The notes under the pieces were generated by a model. The model did no database searches. It worked only from the letters and a program-made list of their open reading frames with translations, and had not been told where the DNA came from. The position numbers were made by a program, and so were the translations under genes. A stretch of DNA of 64,000 nucleotides from Ophthalmolycus amberensis (taxonomy: Eukaryota > Chordata > Actinopteri > Perciformes > Zoarcidae). Location: NCBI GenBank assembly GCA_024529925.1, contig JAFEUB010001429.1, forward strand, positions 186,001 to 250,000, in the 5' to 3' direction. Positions 25,473-40,203 of the stretch are shown here, one piece after another (the stretch's first letter is position 1; each line of letters opens with the position of its first letter).

Positions 25473-28400
25473 CGTCACCACTGTAGCTTCAAAGCAACAG
25501 ATATTATCTAATTGAGCAGGATCACATAATCCACTGGCACCGAAGTTAGAGTTCTCTACAATAACACGGCCTCTCTGCGCTTTCTCCACAGCGCAGACAG
25601 CTGCTTCCCGTCTTCCACAGCACTGAGAGAGGCGTGTCCCCGTTTGGATGATAAGGCAATAACGTCACAATCGCACGGCACGCTCGCCGAAAATCAACTT
25701 TACGAGGAGCCATTTTGCATCTGCTCTCGCTACCCGCTGACCGTGTAGAGTATATGTTTGTGCTCCTACTAAATTGACACATTAAGTTTTAATTAGCGAG
25801 CATCCATCCAGTCTCTCGGAACACCTGCTACAATTTAGGGAACTAGTCATCTGTGAATGTGCGGTGTGCCTAATAAGCGTGAGTTATTGGATGCGAGGGG
25901 GGGAGAATTGATCATTCCACCTTTCTGCGGCGGTAACATCAGTCAACAAACAAGTCGGAGATGTCGTGGAAGTGGTTAAGGCGCATTCACCTGCTGGCTG
26001 GAGGGCGTCAGCCTGACTTGAGCCACCCATTGCTGCTGAGTGGTGGCGTCGATGGCCTTGATCAGCAGCGGTGAGGCGGCGGGCGTGGAGTGCCGGATGG
26101 TCCTGGCGGCGTAGACCACTCCGTCAGCCTCTACCTGGAAGTCAGACGGGTTACTGCATTCAAACCGCACCAGACCCCCTCGGCCACAGTCGACGAACCT
26201 CACTGCGAGAAAGAGAGAGAGAAACAAATGTATAGAAATAAATCAGCCAAAAAGTGAGGGAGAAACCTGGAGGGTAAAGCTAGCGATTGAGACAAAGGAG
26301 GTGGAAGACAGACAGCCAGCCAGACACAGAGGGTCCACAAAGGTTTTCTGATTTTCCCTCGCTCATACATTATTCACCTCAAGCTGTGCCCCAAAGGTAT
26401 TGCTCAAAACAGGTGCAGTGGAGGAGAGAGTTGGAGGGAGAGAAAAGTAAAGAAAAAAAAAAAAAAAGGGGGGAAGTGTGCCCCTGAAGGTCTATTAAAT
26501 AAGAACCCCAAACCCCCCAAACATTGCATTACAAACCTGAAGTGTAAATTAGACTGTCTAAATGCCCCCACCGTGCTTGCATTTGAGGAAATACATGCAG
26601 CGTGTATTAACATGTGTCTAGGATGGTGCTGGATAAGTCCTGTTTTATTTCCAGCTTTCAGGCCATCTCATGCTAGCTTTGTCCCCCCATGACATACAGG
26701 GTTGCCTTCCGTGGATGGCTGCCGATATGCAGCTCCTCCAGAGAGAGAGAGCGAGAGAGAGAGAGAGAGAGGAGTGTGTGTGATGTTTATTTCATCAGCA
26801 TGTTCACACAAGAAGCAAAAAAACAAAAAAAAACACAGAAACTCACGCATGCAAACATACACTGCAGACAGGTGGCTCATGGGGGCTGGAGTCCCAGCGG
26901 TGCCTCAGTGGCACAACACCGGTTCATGTTTCAAGTGAGTGACACTACAGCACAGCCTACGTAGCCCCTATGTATACACACAAACAACTCAACACCTAAG
27001 AGCATCATTGTCTGATCCTTTTGTGTGGATATGTTTCCCTGAAACCACCCCTCCCCCTCATGTTTAGGGCACACAAAACGGCATAAAGGAAAAGATAAAA
27101 ATCCCTTCCGGCCACAGAGATCACAACGTTGCCATATATCGCTTGTGTGGAGGCTCGGCTGGTGCCGCTTTGAATTATTAAAGGAGATGTGGAATTACTT
27201 AACAAAAGCCTTGAAGCAGGGTGCCTAATCTTCCTTTGTGCTGCTACCTTGGAGACCCACAGATGTCTCCAGAGCGCCGCGTGCACTCGGAGGCGCGTCG
27301 AGTTCCTCTGGGCTCGGGGAGAGGATGCAGCAGATCCACTCGGGGTCCAAAGGAAGTCATAAGTGTAGCCCCCCAGACCTAATTTAATAGCATCACATAA
27401 ACACATGCAATCTATTGTCCTAAAGTGCACCCGTCACTGTCAGAGGTGAGGAAATGGAACGCGGTGAGGAACTCAATATGGAGTTTGGTTTCAGTTCAGT
27501 GACTTAAAACCAAGTAAGAGAAGAAGAGCATCGAGTAAGTAAAAGTCCGCTGGCCGCTAGGCTAATTCATGCAGTGTGAAATGCCATACGCTTTCAGTGC
27601 TGCTATGTAAAAAAACAACATATTTTTGCAAATTACAGCACACTTGTAATGCACAGCAGAAGGATTTGTGTTGAATTTCTGTCGTGTTGATGTACTGAGG
27701 TGGCTCACACAGATGCTTGTATGAGATGCAGCTTTTGTCTAAATAACAAGGGAGTTCAGATCTATCTGACTGCTTGTAGTAACTGTGGAAAAAGTAGCCG
27801 TGAGCTGTGATATAGAAAAGAATTGAGGATGCGATACATTGAGATTCGCCGACAGGGGAATTGTCGAAACGAAGCGTGACTACAGGGAAGCTTCACCTCT
27901 CAACGACCTACTGCCAAAGAACGGCTGAAGCTTTAAAAACAGGAGTCGAGGTCAATGTTTCCAGGTAGGAACCCTTTGGTCCCAGATGTACCTGTGTTCT
28001 TAGTGATCTAAAGGCAGAATGGCTGAAATCAACAGAGCAGAAGGAAACAGAAGGACAATGCTGTTTAAAAAAAAACCTGGTTTTTTTTTTAAGCAAGTTT
28101 TTGAATGCGGGAAATAGAATTAAGAAGTAAGAAAGAGAGACAGAGAATGAATCAGAAACAGAAGGTCGCATGAGGGAACTTTGTAATTCAGTGTAGTCGC
28201 AAAGTTATCGACCCTGGTTGAATGAAAAATGCGATCTTGCCATACAAAACAGGGAGAACAAATCTTCCGAAAAGACCGTGAGCTGCACTCCATCACAGGC
28301 TTCTGCTAAAAGATTTAAACACTGACGAAACGAGAACAAAACTTCACTGCGGAGTTTGCAAAGTCGCCTCAATATTGCTCAACGGCACACAAGGTGAAAT

Positions 28401-30249
28401 AGCATCGCAGGAGAGCCAGCGGTTCCAATAATGAAGATGGAAGATCACGACAAGATCTTTCCCTCCGTACTGGAATACACTTGATATTGACCATCTCCGT
28501 CCTGCCTGCTTTTGCTCAATTACCCTTGACCAATTAGCTTTTCCTTTTTTTTTCCTCCTCTTTGAACCCGGCAAAGCTTACATCAGATAGATGACCTTCT
28601 TTCTCTGGAGGTTTTTCCCTAAAGCCAGCCGCCTGTAAACTCAAAGCCTTCAGGCAATCACCGGCCAGCCAAAGACAGCAGATCCTCAGACAGAGGTGGA
28701 ATACAGAGTGAGGGGCTGTCAGAAGAGCTCACAATGCAGCAGAAGACAGTCCACAGCTGCGTAATGTCTCACTCGCACGACTCTGACTGAGGTGTCAATG
28801 CTATGGCATGTTACACAGCAGGTGGAACTAGAGCCAAAACAATTAGTCGCTTAATCCATCATTGAACGAATTAAAGATATTTGGGCTGTTGGTCAGATAA
28901 TACGAATCATTTAAAAGACATCACTTTTGGCTCTTTTGATTATCATTTATCACAATTTTTCTGATGTTTTATAGACTAAATTTGGCAGGAAGCTGGAAAA
29001 GAAACGGTAAATGAATTGCTAATGGAAATCATTTCCGCTTCTATAAATGAGTTGCTTTCAGGTAGATGAGTTGCTTTCAGGTAGATGAGTTGCCTGCAGG
29101 TATGAGTTTGTGTAGCGCTTGCTAATTATAATAACGTCTTCGGCCATTCCAGTCCTCAGTTTGCCACTAAGTACTAACAGGACTCCCATAATGCAACACC
29201 GACTTGTCCGATCTTAAAACAGTAATTTATAGACTACAGATGTCAATCTGCCTCAGCTAGTTTGATGAATATTGTTTTAGACAAATCATTTATGCTTTTA
29301 ACCGACTACTTATCAGCACAACCACCACCAAATGCATTTCAGCGTCAAACACTGAAGCCCATGTGCTTCCATGTTCTGTCCTACAGGCACTCTTGACCAC
29401 TTTTTGTGAACGTGTGTTGCGGTGCACTTGACAGCGGTGCTCCCCCTGTGAGTTATTTTAGCCCCAGAGCTGAGCTCCGGCTCTTTAACATTGTCTGAAA
29501 TTTGGCCATCAGGACAACCTCCGAGAGGCCTCTTCAGCGGCCGGCCCCCACGGCAATCGCTACACAAAGTCCCAGCAGGCGCGGCCAGTCCCAATGATAA
29601 TGAATGAGCGTGTCCAGCATGTGTCTATTCATTTATCAGACGCGCTCTGGTGGCTTATAAAACCACGGGAATGTGTAGCGCGGCACCGGTAGAACCCTGG
29701 CTGCTGCAACCTCTCCATATCTACGGAGATGTATGGGCTCCCTAAGGTGCAGGGCCAGAGGAGGATCTTGGCTGCCACGCCCTATCAGACATGTCGTCAT
29801 GGCCGCTACGATGAAGGCCTTTGGTTTGGACAGAAATGCCGATGCAGCAGCCGGGGGCCTGGGGGTTAAAAAAAAAAGAGTGAGGGAGGGGGGGGAGGAG
29901 AGAGAAGGAAAAACAGGCCCGTCAGCAGAAAGGCCTGTCCAACTAATACCCTGCACCGGGGGCCCAAAATTACCTCCGACTCAATGGTTCTATTCACAGC
30001 TTAGATGCCCCCCCCCCCCCCCCCCTACTGACAAGCAACACAAAACCCCCGGCTAACCTCTCCATAGTGCCAGAGTGCCTCTCTATTGTCTGCTCCGTCA
30101 CGTGATAACTCTAACTCAGACAGACACAAATAGTTAGGGAGAGAGAGAGAGAGGCAGCGAGAGAGAGAGAGAGCGAGAGGCAGCGAGAGAGAGAGAGAGC
30201 GAGAGGCAGCGAGAGAGGCAGCGAGAGAGCGAGCGAGAGCGAGAGCGAG

Positions 30250-30291
<42 letters not shown>

Positions 30292-33200
30292 TTTGAAATG
30301 TGGAATGTGGGCTCCGAGACTGCGCAGAGGCAAAGAAAGCGTTCCACGATCTCGGCTTTTTACGTCCGCCCGCCAAATGTATACACGCCGGCTGAAAGTC
30401 CCTCTAATGTGGCAAGACTGAAAGCTCTCATGTGAGATCATCCCAATACACCGCCACTCATTTTGCCGGGGAAGTGAGGTGACTGGCAGTTGAGAAATAC
30501 TCAGCGTAGGTGTGTCATCAGTGGCCGAGGATAAATGCAGACCCAGGCAAATGCCCCAGCGGCGACCCTCCCGCCCGACCCCGGCGAATGGTGCAACAAC
30601 CCCCCCCCCCCCGACAAAATGCATTATTCGCAAAGGAATGTGACCAGGTTTAGTAGGGTGGCCTGCACCGGCGACTAGACAATGCGATATGAAGCGGAGG
30701 CTCCAGCTGAATGCGCTGTGCGAGACATCCATGCCAGCGCCGCTCTTTATAGGATCCGGTTAAGCCCCGGTGGAGCTCGCACTCTGCTGCCTCAATAACT
30801 GCTGTGATATGAAATTGTCATCCAGTCCAAAAATTGTGGGGAGAACACGCCAAATTAGGTTCAGCACTCCCTTACAGCATACGGACTCTGTGCCCCGACC
30901 ACAAAAACATCCTTCACAGCGTGTTCTGTAATTGCCCAATTATTGAACAAAATGCTAAAAGCACAATACACGTGTTTTTCTTTCTCCAATTCTTATAAAA
31001 TTACTGCATGCTATGCGTACTTGTTATGAATGTCTATTCTACAGCTTCAAGGCCGGTATGCAACTTATTACATTCCATTCTTCACAATCATGGCGATTTC
31101 CAAGTAGACGCATAAAATAACACTTTTTAAATGTAAGTCTTATCCTTGAAAATGACTGTTGCTCTCTCATCTGATGCAATAAATAAAGATGGATTTTTAT
31201 AAATGTATAAACTATGCGCATTTAAATTAATAATTTAAAATACTATTATCAATAGAGTGCTGCAGGGATAACGTTTTTTGTAGGCCAACCCCAGAAGTTA
31301 GCGTGGCACGGGTTCCCTCGACAATAAGTCAACGGGATTTTTCAATTGTTATTTTTTTTGCGGAAAATAAACTCAAGTTTATGATACCGACACGTTTTGT
31401 TCAGCAAGATAATCCTCAAAAATGAACTCTGCTTCTACGATTTGTGAAGCGTGAATACAATCCGCTGAAGTAAAAAGCCAACATTAGGCTATGAAGGAAC
31501 TACGCCACGGTCACATGAGCGCCAGTGTACACAGCGAGGGCGGCCTCGTTAGCGTTAAGCTTCAAAATGAATACCAGCGGTATTCACTGATGTATTTTAT
31601 ACCGTAGAACAAACATCTAGGTGTGCAGGCATATTATCAAAAACCCAATTTAAAAAAGCCAACAACAACATGAACTCATTCCCGTGTTTCAGGACTCATT
31701 CCTGCAGCGCTCTGCTGTGTCAAGAAGGAAGCCGATAAACGTCGGCCTGTGAAGACATCATCAATCTTTTTTAATAAAACAACCAGCGCTGGTAGAGGGG
31801 CTTGAGGTGATGCTATGTTGCGCCGCTGACTCGAGACATGTCTAAAATATCCACGCATTGTAAGAAGATGAGATGCAGGGATGAGACAAAGACACTATTT
31901 TCTGTTTTCAGAAAATAGTGTCTTCTTCAGAGAAGGTAAACTGTTTGTAGCTGAAGCTTTGGATCTGGGAATGATGATACTGCCTTTTGCCAGACTAAGC
32001 CCTTGAAGGCGTTTTGCTAATGCGCCGCACTTCAAACGCGCAAAGCATTCCATGCATTTATAGCTGGGCCTAAAATATGTAAGGGATTTGCATGAAAAAA
32101 AAACAGTGTTTGTACTCTGTTCAGTGTCTCTAGCAATTAAGAAAACTAAAGAGGGATTGCACCAGAGCATGAACACATTTAATAAGCGGCTGGCTCGCTT
32201 TCCCAGCGTGATTGCAGTGACCAATCCCCCCCCCCAACAAACACTTGGTTTGTGTGGTTTATGCATATTGTTGGAGCTAGTTTTCCTCTCTAAAAACTGG
32301 TGCCTCAATTAGAGAATTTTGAAGAGGCCCTCAAAAAGACGCAGCGATACTACCTTCCCTTATCCCACAGCGAGGCATTCAAGCATGCACGTCTGAGCGG
32401 GGTTAGCCAGGAGTTTGATCAACCTAAAAGAGTTTTAAGATCCCTTGATGTAGAAAAACAGGCCCCGAGGAGAGGGAAACTATTCATGTGTTTTGACGTG
32501 CGCTCTCTTTCCTTTTTAAAAACGTGCATTTATATCCTGTTTGCACACGGTCATTTGCTCACCGAGGGCACAGCAATCAACGTTTGACAAACACCGTATT
32601 TAAAAGGACAATTTAAAAAAAAAGTGTGCAGACTCCCCCACGAGTCACCTCCATTTCCTTTTAGAGTGGCAACACTTCCCCCTGTTCTCTGTGGCCTTTA
32701 GTGAACTACCACCACCCTCTCCACTGGCTGTTTTCATGGCTACACATCAGCTACATGCTCGGTAGATACCTGCTGAGTTGTGAAAAGCTCGCTGAAAGCA
32801 TTCGGCCGCTGTGACATTCATTAAAAGCCTCTTGTTCCTGTAGCAAAACAGGTTTCTCTGGAAAAAAAAAAAAAAGAAGCACGATGACAGTTGGGCTCTC
32901 TTGAATAAGTAATATTTGCCCTTTTGAAAATTAGCAATCTGGATGGGTTGGTAGTGGAAGCGCAGGGGGACATCACAATTATTCTCAGGCCTTTTGTTGG
33001 GTAAATGAAATGATTCTGTGTTTTTCCAGTACAATGACAGCCGAGCATTGTGTGGATTACTGTGTCACTGGAGCCAAGAGCTGATAAGGCTAAGCTACAT
33101 CCTTCTGCAGTTATCAGCGCGGAGCTACTGGGCTTTTTGCTCCGCGAGTTATCGAGACGAGCGGCTTGATACGTAGGCTTTAGCGGGGCGGTAAACCGTC

Positions 33201-36200
33201 CACATTACCGGGATGTCAAACCCCGCTCGCTCTTTGCGACGTCTCTCAGACGAGCTCGGCGGACGCTGTGAAAAGCATCACATGGATCTGCTGGGGAACT
33301 CAAACTGCTTCCAGTGTCCTTTCTCTTTTGACTTCAAAGGACAATAAGTGACAATAAGTGTTCGGGAAATGTGACCATACATAACGATGTAGCCTCCAGA
33401 AGCCTTTCTGTCCACAACGTCTCCGATGTAAAGCAGAGTATTATTAAAATGAGCTGCTGAACTTTGACCGCCTTCTGTCCTCCCATAAGAAGGTCAGAGG
33501 GTTTTAATTGCTCTCTATTCCCTACTTCACCTGATAACTGCTGCCACTTGTCACTTTGTTCAATCTACAAAAGGCTTTTGTGATTAGCGGAGGGACGGAG
33601 AACAAAAGCAGGTAGAGGTAAAAAAAATAAAGCAATACGTGTGAGGCTGGAGGCGAGTGGTGGGTCAAGGTGTCTTTTAGAAATCACAGTGTGAATAATC
33701 AGCCATTCAAAGGTGGCCACAGTCCTCTTCTCTTTTGTATTGTTCCTGTATGACGGAGGTCACTCTCTGGTGATCGTACACCCGTAGTAATACACATTTT
33801 TAGGGGACGCTCCGCCATCCATCTCCGCCGTGCCACAGTGCTGATGTTTCAGTGCTCGGGCACTTTGAGCCGGACAGGAAGCTAACTCATGTCTGAGGCT
33901 CGCATTGGGTGAGAAACAAGCATGAATATTAAACATCCGATATTGATCGCTTTCATTTATTATGCATCCACTGAGATGCAAGCAAAGATGCTACTTAAAA
34001 AAGAAAAGAGCTCGAGCGTTATGCCCACATAAAACACAAATTCATTTTGATGTATGAAACCCACGTCCATTTCATCACTTTCCTATATAGACATGCGGTG
34101 AAGAATCAGATGAAAGAAGTGGTGGTGCATAGGCTCTCGGATATATTTGGCAGTTAATGTTCAAAAGAAGGCAAGTTTAAAAAGGGCAGCAGCCACCGGC
34201 TACCTTAGCCGATCACTATGAGCCCCCCCCCCCCCCCCCCATGCCCCCGCCTCCTGAGCTGAGCTTTTGTGAAGAGGGCCGGGCACTAAAACTGCCTCGG
34301 TGCAACCTGTAATGTGACATTATTAGTTCCTTTTGATCTCGAAAGCACGGACTCAGAGCTATTTAGTTCCTCCCCTTGATCATTCTCGTCAACATACCCT
34401 CGTGAAAATCAAAGAGACAAAGAAGGAGGCAGTGACCAGTGGTGAGGTAACCTCTGCTGGCATGTTCGCTGGGCCTTGTAAGACTTTTTATGAAATTACA
34501 GCAGCAGAGAGCGTCTCGTATTGGATTTGTTGCCGAGAGAAGAGACACAAATATATCCCTCTGCCCAGAACTCTACCAATCATTGTTCCGCAGGGACAAT
34601 CATTATCCAGGGCTCTTGTTGGGGAGGGAAACAACCGAATAGGATGACTTATGCAATGATGTCAGTGCCTCCCTCTGCTTTCACCAAGTGGAAAAGTAAC
34701 AGTGTTGAAAACACATTGTTAGGGTATCGGCTCCGGCTCCACCGTCTCTAGCTGCAGTAAATATTGTCTGTCAAACACCAATGCTGCGGTTCTGCGCTGG
34801 CACAGGATCTCCTGGCATTTTAACTCCGCAGGGCATGTTTATGGAAATTACATCAACAATCGCTGAAGGTACTCACTCATTTCAGAAAGAGAGTAAACTG
34901 TTATCACTGCACAGAACACACCATCAGCGTCGCTGCGGGTGGAAGGCGGCTGGTGCCAGACAGAAATGCCAGTTTGGGTGAAAACGTCGCGTGTTTCAGT
35001 CGAGGGTGGAAACATATTGTATCAATTATGATCCTGACCACTCGCACATTTGTCATTCGTGCAATGAGCGAGTGGCAAACGGAAGCTGTGTTTTTAGCCA
35101 CTTTTCTAGGCGCACAGCTGAGGAATGAATGGTTGGTTGAAGCTTCAACGGCTTTTTAATTCTTTAAAAAAACAAATGTGTTCCCAGTTCTCTGTGAAGC
35201 AGAATATATATATATATTTTGAAATATATATATTTAAAGTTTTTTACGCTAGAAATGGTTATGAAAACTGAATTAAGAAAGAAGAGTTTGATCACATTTA
35301 TTGTCGGATGACAGGTGGGACCTCTACTGGGAGAAAACAAAGCACGGTTAGCTCAACGCTTCATTAAAACTTTGATTCGAACGGGGCAAAGGTTGTGCAA
35401 ATTAATGTTCAAGAAGACAAAGACATTTCCCGGGAGACGGACCACCGAGGAAGCTATTTGTACGTTATCGTTTTTAATAAAATTAAAAACAGATGTATGT
35501 GGGGGCGCGATTAAATTCAGACAAATTGTCTAACCTCCTGTGTCATTACTTGACACGAAGTTCATTTAATACTGACGGGAGGCAGGTTCAGCCACCGTAA
35601 ATAATAACCACCGTGCGTGACACGGGCGGGCGCCCTCTCTCCATATGCAACACGCATAGCGTAACAGCAGCACGTGGTTAATGCTAATCCTACAGTCCTC
35701 ACCTGCTTTCTGAGCCATGTAACCATCTCCATCGCCTCACCATTTCTAAACGCATTTAAACTTTCATTACATGGTGCCACACGAATGACCAGCTCGCACA
35801 AAACCAACGGCAAGGACGTTGTGATATTCAAGGCAATGCAAAAGAGTCTTGTGAATAATATCCCAGTTTGAATGAGTCACATTCACACATGCACGGGTGA
35901 CCAGAAGTCAAGGCTGCTTGTTACCATGGGTGTAAAATAACGTCCTGTGTATTAGAACTGTATTCAGAAAAGAAGGATTGAGATTGTGACCAACACATGC
36001 ATTTTATTTTTAGCTTTGCTGCACTCGTTAAAGGAGCAGTATTTAACATAGACGCAAACAACTATTATCTATGTAAAGATATAGTGGAGTAAAGTCTACC
36101 TGAGCACAGAGTGAAGTCGCTCTCCCCCGTGTGTGTTGTTCACCGAGCTTCTCTATGCTTTGTTGGCGTAGCCAGCCGCGCATGCTTTTTTGTGCATGTG

Positions 36201-39200
36201 AGCGCGCCGCACTGGCTAGCTCACAGCCGCTCTCATGTGGCGGTTACAGCGGATAACGCCGTCCCGACCAACAGCGTAGCACCCACCCTCCTGTTCCCCC
36301 CCAGTTCCTCCTCAGGTAAACACTGTTAGCTCCGTTAGCACTTTTGCCATAGTTTGCGCTGTTAGCAGCAAGCTGCCGGCGTGCCCCACATGTCGAGAGG
36401 CTAAACGAAGCGCTCCCAATCTTGGATCTGGCACCTTTCTTCTGAGTACGTCAAGTTTGATGACAAAGGCAAATGTATAGAAACCGCCCACTACGTTTAA
36501 CCGGAGATGAGATCTAATTGGTCAAAACACACACACACACACACACCCGTGGCTGGTTAGCGTTGATATGCCATTCATGCTAATTAATTTTCAGCCATAA
36601 TGTCTCAATACCAATTAACAAGAAAGTGATAGCTATGAGAAAGGCATGGTCTGTGCATCTCCTTTACCTTCAGAGGGAATAATGCTGGCGCCTGCTTTGC
36701 ATAGCTCTGTTGTCAATCACACCCATGCAAATGACTAGCTCAGGTAAAGACTGATACGGTCCACTGAATCCAATTACAAACCCAACCACACACACAAACA
36801 TACAATTCCTGTCCACTCCCTCCCTCCTTTTCTTTTTAAACATGCGCGCGCACACACACACCGGCACGCATGTACACTTTCCCTTTATCCTTTCCGTGCA
36901 CTCGAAGCAGAAAGGCACAGCAATTGGAGCCACGTTCAAAAAGTGAAGGATTTTATTCAACGCAGGAGTGGCTGCAACAAGAAAAGACACGGCGGGAGGA
37001 GATGCACTCACCTACAGCATGAGATGTAAAATAAAAGCTGTAGGAGGAAAATAAGGGGATCTGGGACCAGTTCTGGGGGCCATTATGTCATGTGTATCAC
37101 AGTTCATGCTGAGTTTTTGAGAACAAAGCTAATGGAATTCCTGCTTCTTTGCCTTTTTCCTTTGGAGGAGTCGAGGCGCGGGGAGAAACAAGGAGAAGGC
37201 ACGTGAATCCTCTTTGGCTGGGAAACAAAGCGGCAGACAAAGGAAGATGAGGCTGACAGCCTCTGGAGAGGACCATTATACTGTAAGATGGGGGTTGTTT
37301 CTGCGTCTCTCTCAGAGTAAAGAAAAATGATTTACTGAGTCATTTGCACACACAGAAAGTAATAAAAACAGTATATTCTGCCTTACTGCTTACAGCAACC
37401 TGTGTAAACTGTACACAATCATAATATAATATTCTCTTTTTCCGAAGAGGCCATACGGATATGTGGATGCTTGTCTTTTGAGTCATTGTGGTGGGCAGAC
37501 CATTACAGTCACAGCTACCAACCGTTATCCTCGTTTTACTCTCCTGCCCCACATCACGAGACGCTCTAAACCCCATCATGAGACCAAAACAAACCCCATG
37601 GCTGTAGCGGCACTGGCTTTAGAAGCATGCCTCCTCTGAAAGGTTGAGGAGAACAGAACAGAAAAATAAAAAATAATCCTTTCCGCAAAACAATGACGGC
37701 AAGAAGAAAAAAAAAGACGCTTCTTCAAAGAGAGGGATTAGGGCAGCTGCCAATACACGGGCTGTGTGCATTTGAATCAATATGTTTCAAATTCCGCTTG
37801 AAACACAATTAGCCCGAAAAAAGAGACGCCGAAAAATACACAGAGTCGAGATTAGAAAGACGGGCCCCAATGTTCCTCCAACACGTTCACATTCAACACA
37901 CATACACATCGCTTTTTCAGACGCATCACAGCTCGTCGTGTGCTGCTCCGGGAAAGTGTGCTTCTGTACGTATGCTGTCTTAACGTGTCAGCGACGCTCA
38001 TCCCTTTGTAGTGCGTCGTCGGGTTCCTGGAGGTATCGAGCTACAGCCGAGGCAGCGCGCTACTAACCTGCTGTGACCCGCTTGACCCTCCCCCACACGT
38101 AGCCGGTGCTCAGAAGAGATCGACTGGGCGGAATGGGGATGGGAAAAAAAAAAGAAATAAAAGAGGGCAGGCAGGTTCCTCTGTGGATGGATAGTGGTAT
38201 AAAATCCATCCGCGCAAAGCAAATCATGACCCTCTCAAGGCTGAATGAGTCATATTTTCATATTGATATAAAACACTTCCTGTAGACAAATAAATCCATT
38301 TGAATGCTTTGTTTTTACGAATGCGGGCTGTTTGGAGACTATAAGGACTGGAAAGTGTTCTTCTGGATGGAATCGGAAGTCGGTATGTTGCGTGATCTCA
38401 AGCACAATCCAAAGCGGTTATTGATCCCAGTTGCAGTTCTTTTGTTTATCTTTAATGCTGAAGTTCAGCCTCTGACGCACGATGCGGCGATCAATTTGTA
38501 AGAGAGACATATCTTTCTATTAGGGCTGCTCACTTTCATATGCATGACTTCTTTTTTGTATTTCTGAGCAGAAGCAATTTACTCGAGCAACACAACTCGA
38601 CATTGCATATTGCATCGGAGTCCCGATTGAGTAGCGTTATAACTACACAAACTAATTTGTTTAAAACGTTTCCCATTAAAATACGTCTGCTCTCTGCGAA
38701 GATAAAATATGGATTTTTAAACATTTTCATGTTGGTAAAGAATGAACATGGTGTCCCTCATGTGAGCAACATCTGCTTTACGCATTCCAAAAAGAAATGC
38801 ATACGACGGTCCCACAACTGTAACCGTCGCCCCGGTGCTAATGCAACATCAGGTGTGAACAATTAGTGTTGGCACCGGTCCAGCAGAAGGAAGCGTCTCC
38901 TCCGGCCTTATCTGTGTTCAGGGAACAGTGGAGCGTTACCATGTGGGGAGCATGGCTGTGTGACTGGGCTGTGTGAGAGGAGAGCCCTCTTACTCCCATG
39001 TAATCAGCTGAACTGAGAGGGTTCAGAGAAGGATCTGTGCAGCTGTGCTTTATTACAGACACAATGAGTCCCAGATTAGGGGAACTGGAACTGGAGCGAG
39101 CGAGCGAGGGAAGGATCACGTGGGGGGGGAGGATGATGAGAAAACGACTCCAAACACATCTGTCCTCAGTTTGTCTGCAGCTATAACACCAAACCACAAG

Positions 39201-40146
39201 CATGGCCATGTACAAATCTGTCTCCGCTTGGAAAGGCCGCCTGCGGAAACGTTTTCCAGACCTTGGGGTTTTTGGGGGTTTTTTTAACGCGAGGACTCGT
39301 GGGGATAGTCCGTCGCCTCGCAGTTGATGCCGATGTTCGCCGGAGGGGGGGGGGGGATCGCGCTAGTGTCGACGGCCCAAACAAGCAGGTGGCACAAACG
39401 GGACCCGCCGTCTGGTGCCGTTGGTCGCCGTGTGCGTCTCGGGGAAACAATCGGTGCTGTATTTATTGTGGCCCTTAGTTTAACAGCGAGTGACGTGCCG
39501 GTCCCTGCTGTTTCTTTGCTTTAAACGCAGCCCGGTCTGTCATTAAGCAGCGTAATTACACAATGCTTTCAGGCCAGGCCTGACGGTGCATCTACGCTGC
39601 TGTGAGGTGGGCTTTTTTTTCATAGCGCCTCCACCTGAGTCGCCCTAAGCGACCCAGAGAGGGTCGAGAAGCGAGCTGCCATGTTTGTCCTGTCATTCTG
39701 CTCAGAGGAAGCTCTCAGGCAAACACAAAATGCAGGTTCGCAGCGTGTTATGCCAGCGGAGGCAAGATTCCCACTACCATTAGAGCTTACTGAAAAGCCT
39801 CTCTATCCCCTTAGAAGAGCTTACTCACGAGGAGTGTTCAAACATCAAATCGCACTGTTGCACCCTGTTTGTCTCGCTTTCTTCCTTCACGTATACATAC
39901 AAGTAGAGGCGAGCCCGTTTCCTAACACTACTTGGAATTAATCCCACTATAAGATGCGTTTGAAAAAGTGGCGGCATGGCTTTGTAACGCAGGAGATGTT
40001 CCTTTGTTACAGTTTACTTGCCAACAAGAAAAGCTACAGCTAACGCAATGATGAAATGCTATTTCGGTTTGAAAGGACGTCGATAAGCTTCCTTATCGCT
40101 CAGGCAACGCTGTATTTTTCAAACTTGGTTACAAGGCTGCCTGTAG

Positions 40147-40203
<57 letters not shown>

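Larger units (their letters stand above)
22413..25990 (-). other. cdh2 intron 3
   Basis: 3.58 kb. Holds a degraded interspersed repeat (22.5-22.8 kb), a G19 run (24,054-24,072), a possible hAT-like fragment at about 25.0 kb and a 57-bp GT repeat. No coding signal was seen. Confidence 0.85.

Noticed and set aside
30137..30288. Regular interrupted repeats considered as a CRISPR-like array
   Set aside because: The spacers are not unique, units are GA simple sequence, and the genome is vertebrate.
30025..30732. 235-codon open frame on the minus strand in intron 2
   Set aside because: Most of it is translation of the GA minisatellite (Ser-Leu and Leu-Ala repeats) with a poly-C run at one end.
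33341..33360. Two tandem copies of ACAATAAGTG
   Set aside because: A minor slippage duplication without further context.
35206..35236. AT-rich near-palindrome
   Set aside because: Self-complementarity is a simple consequence of the TA repeat.
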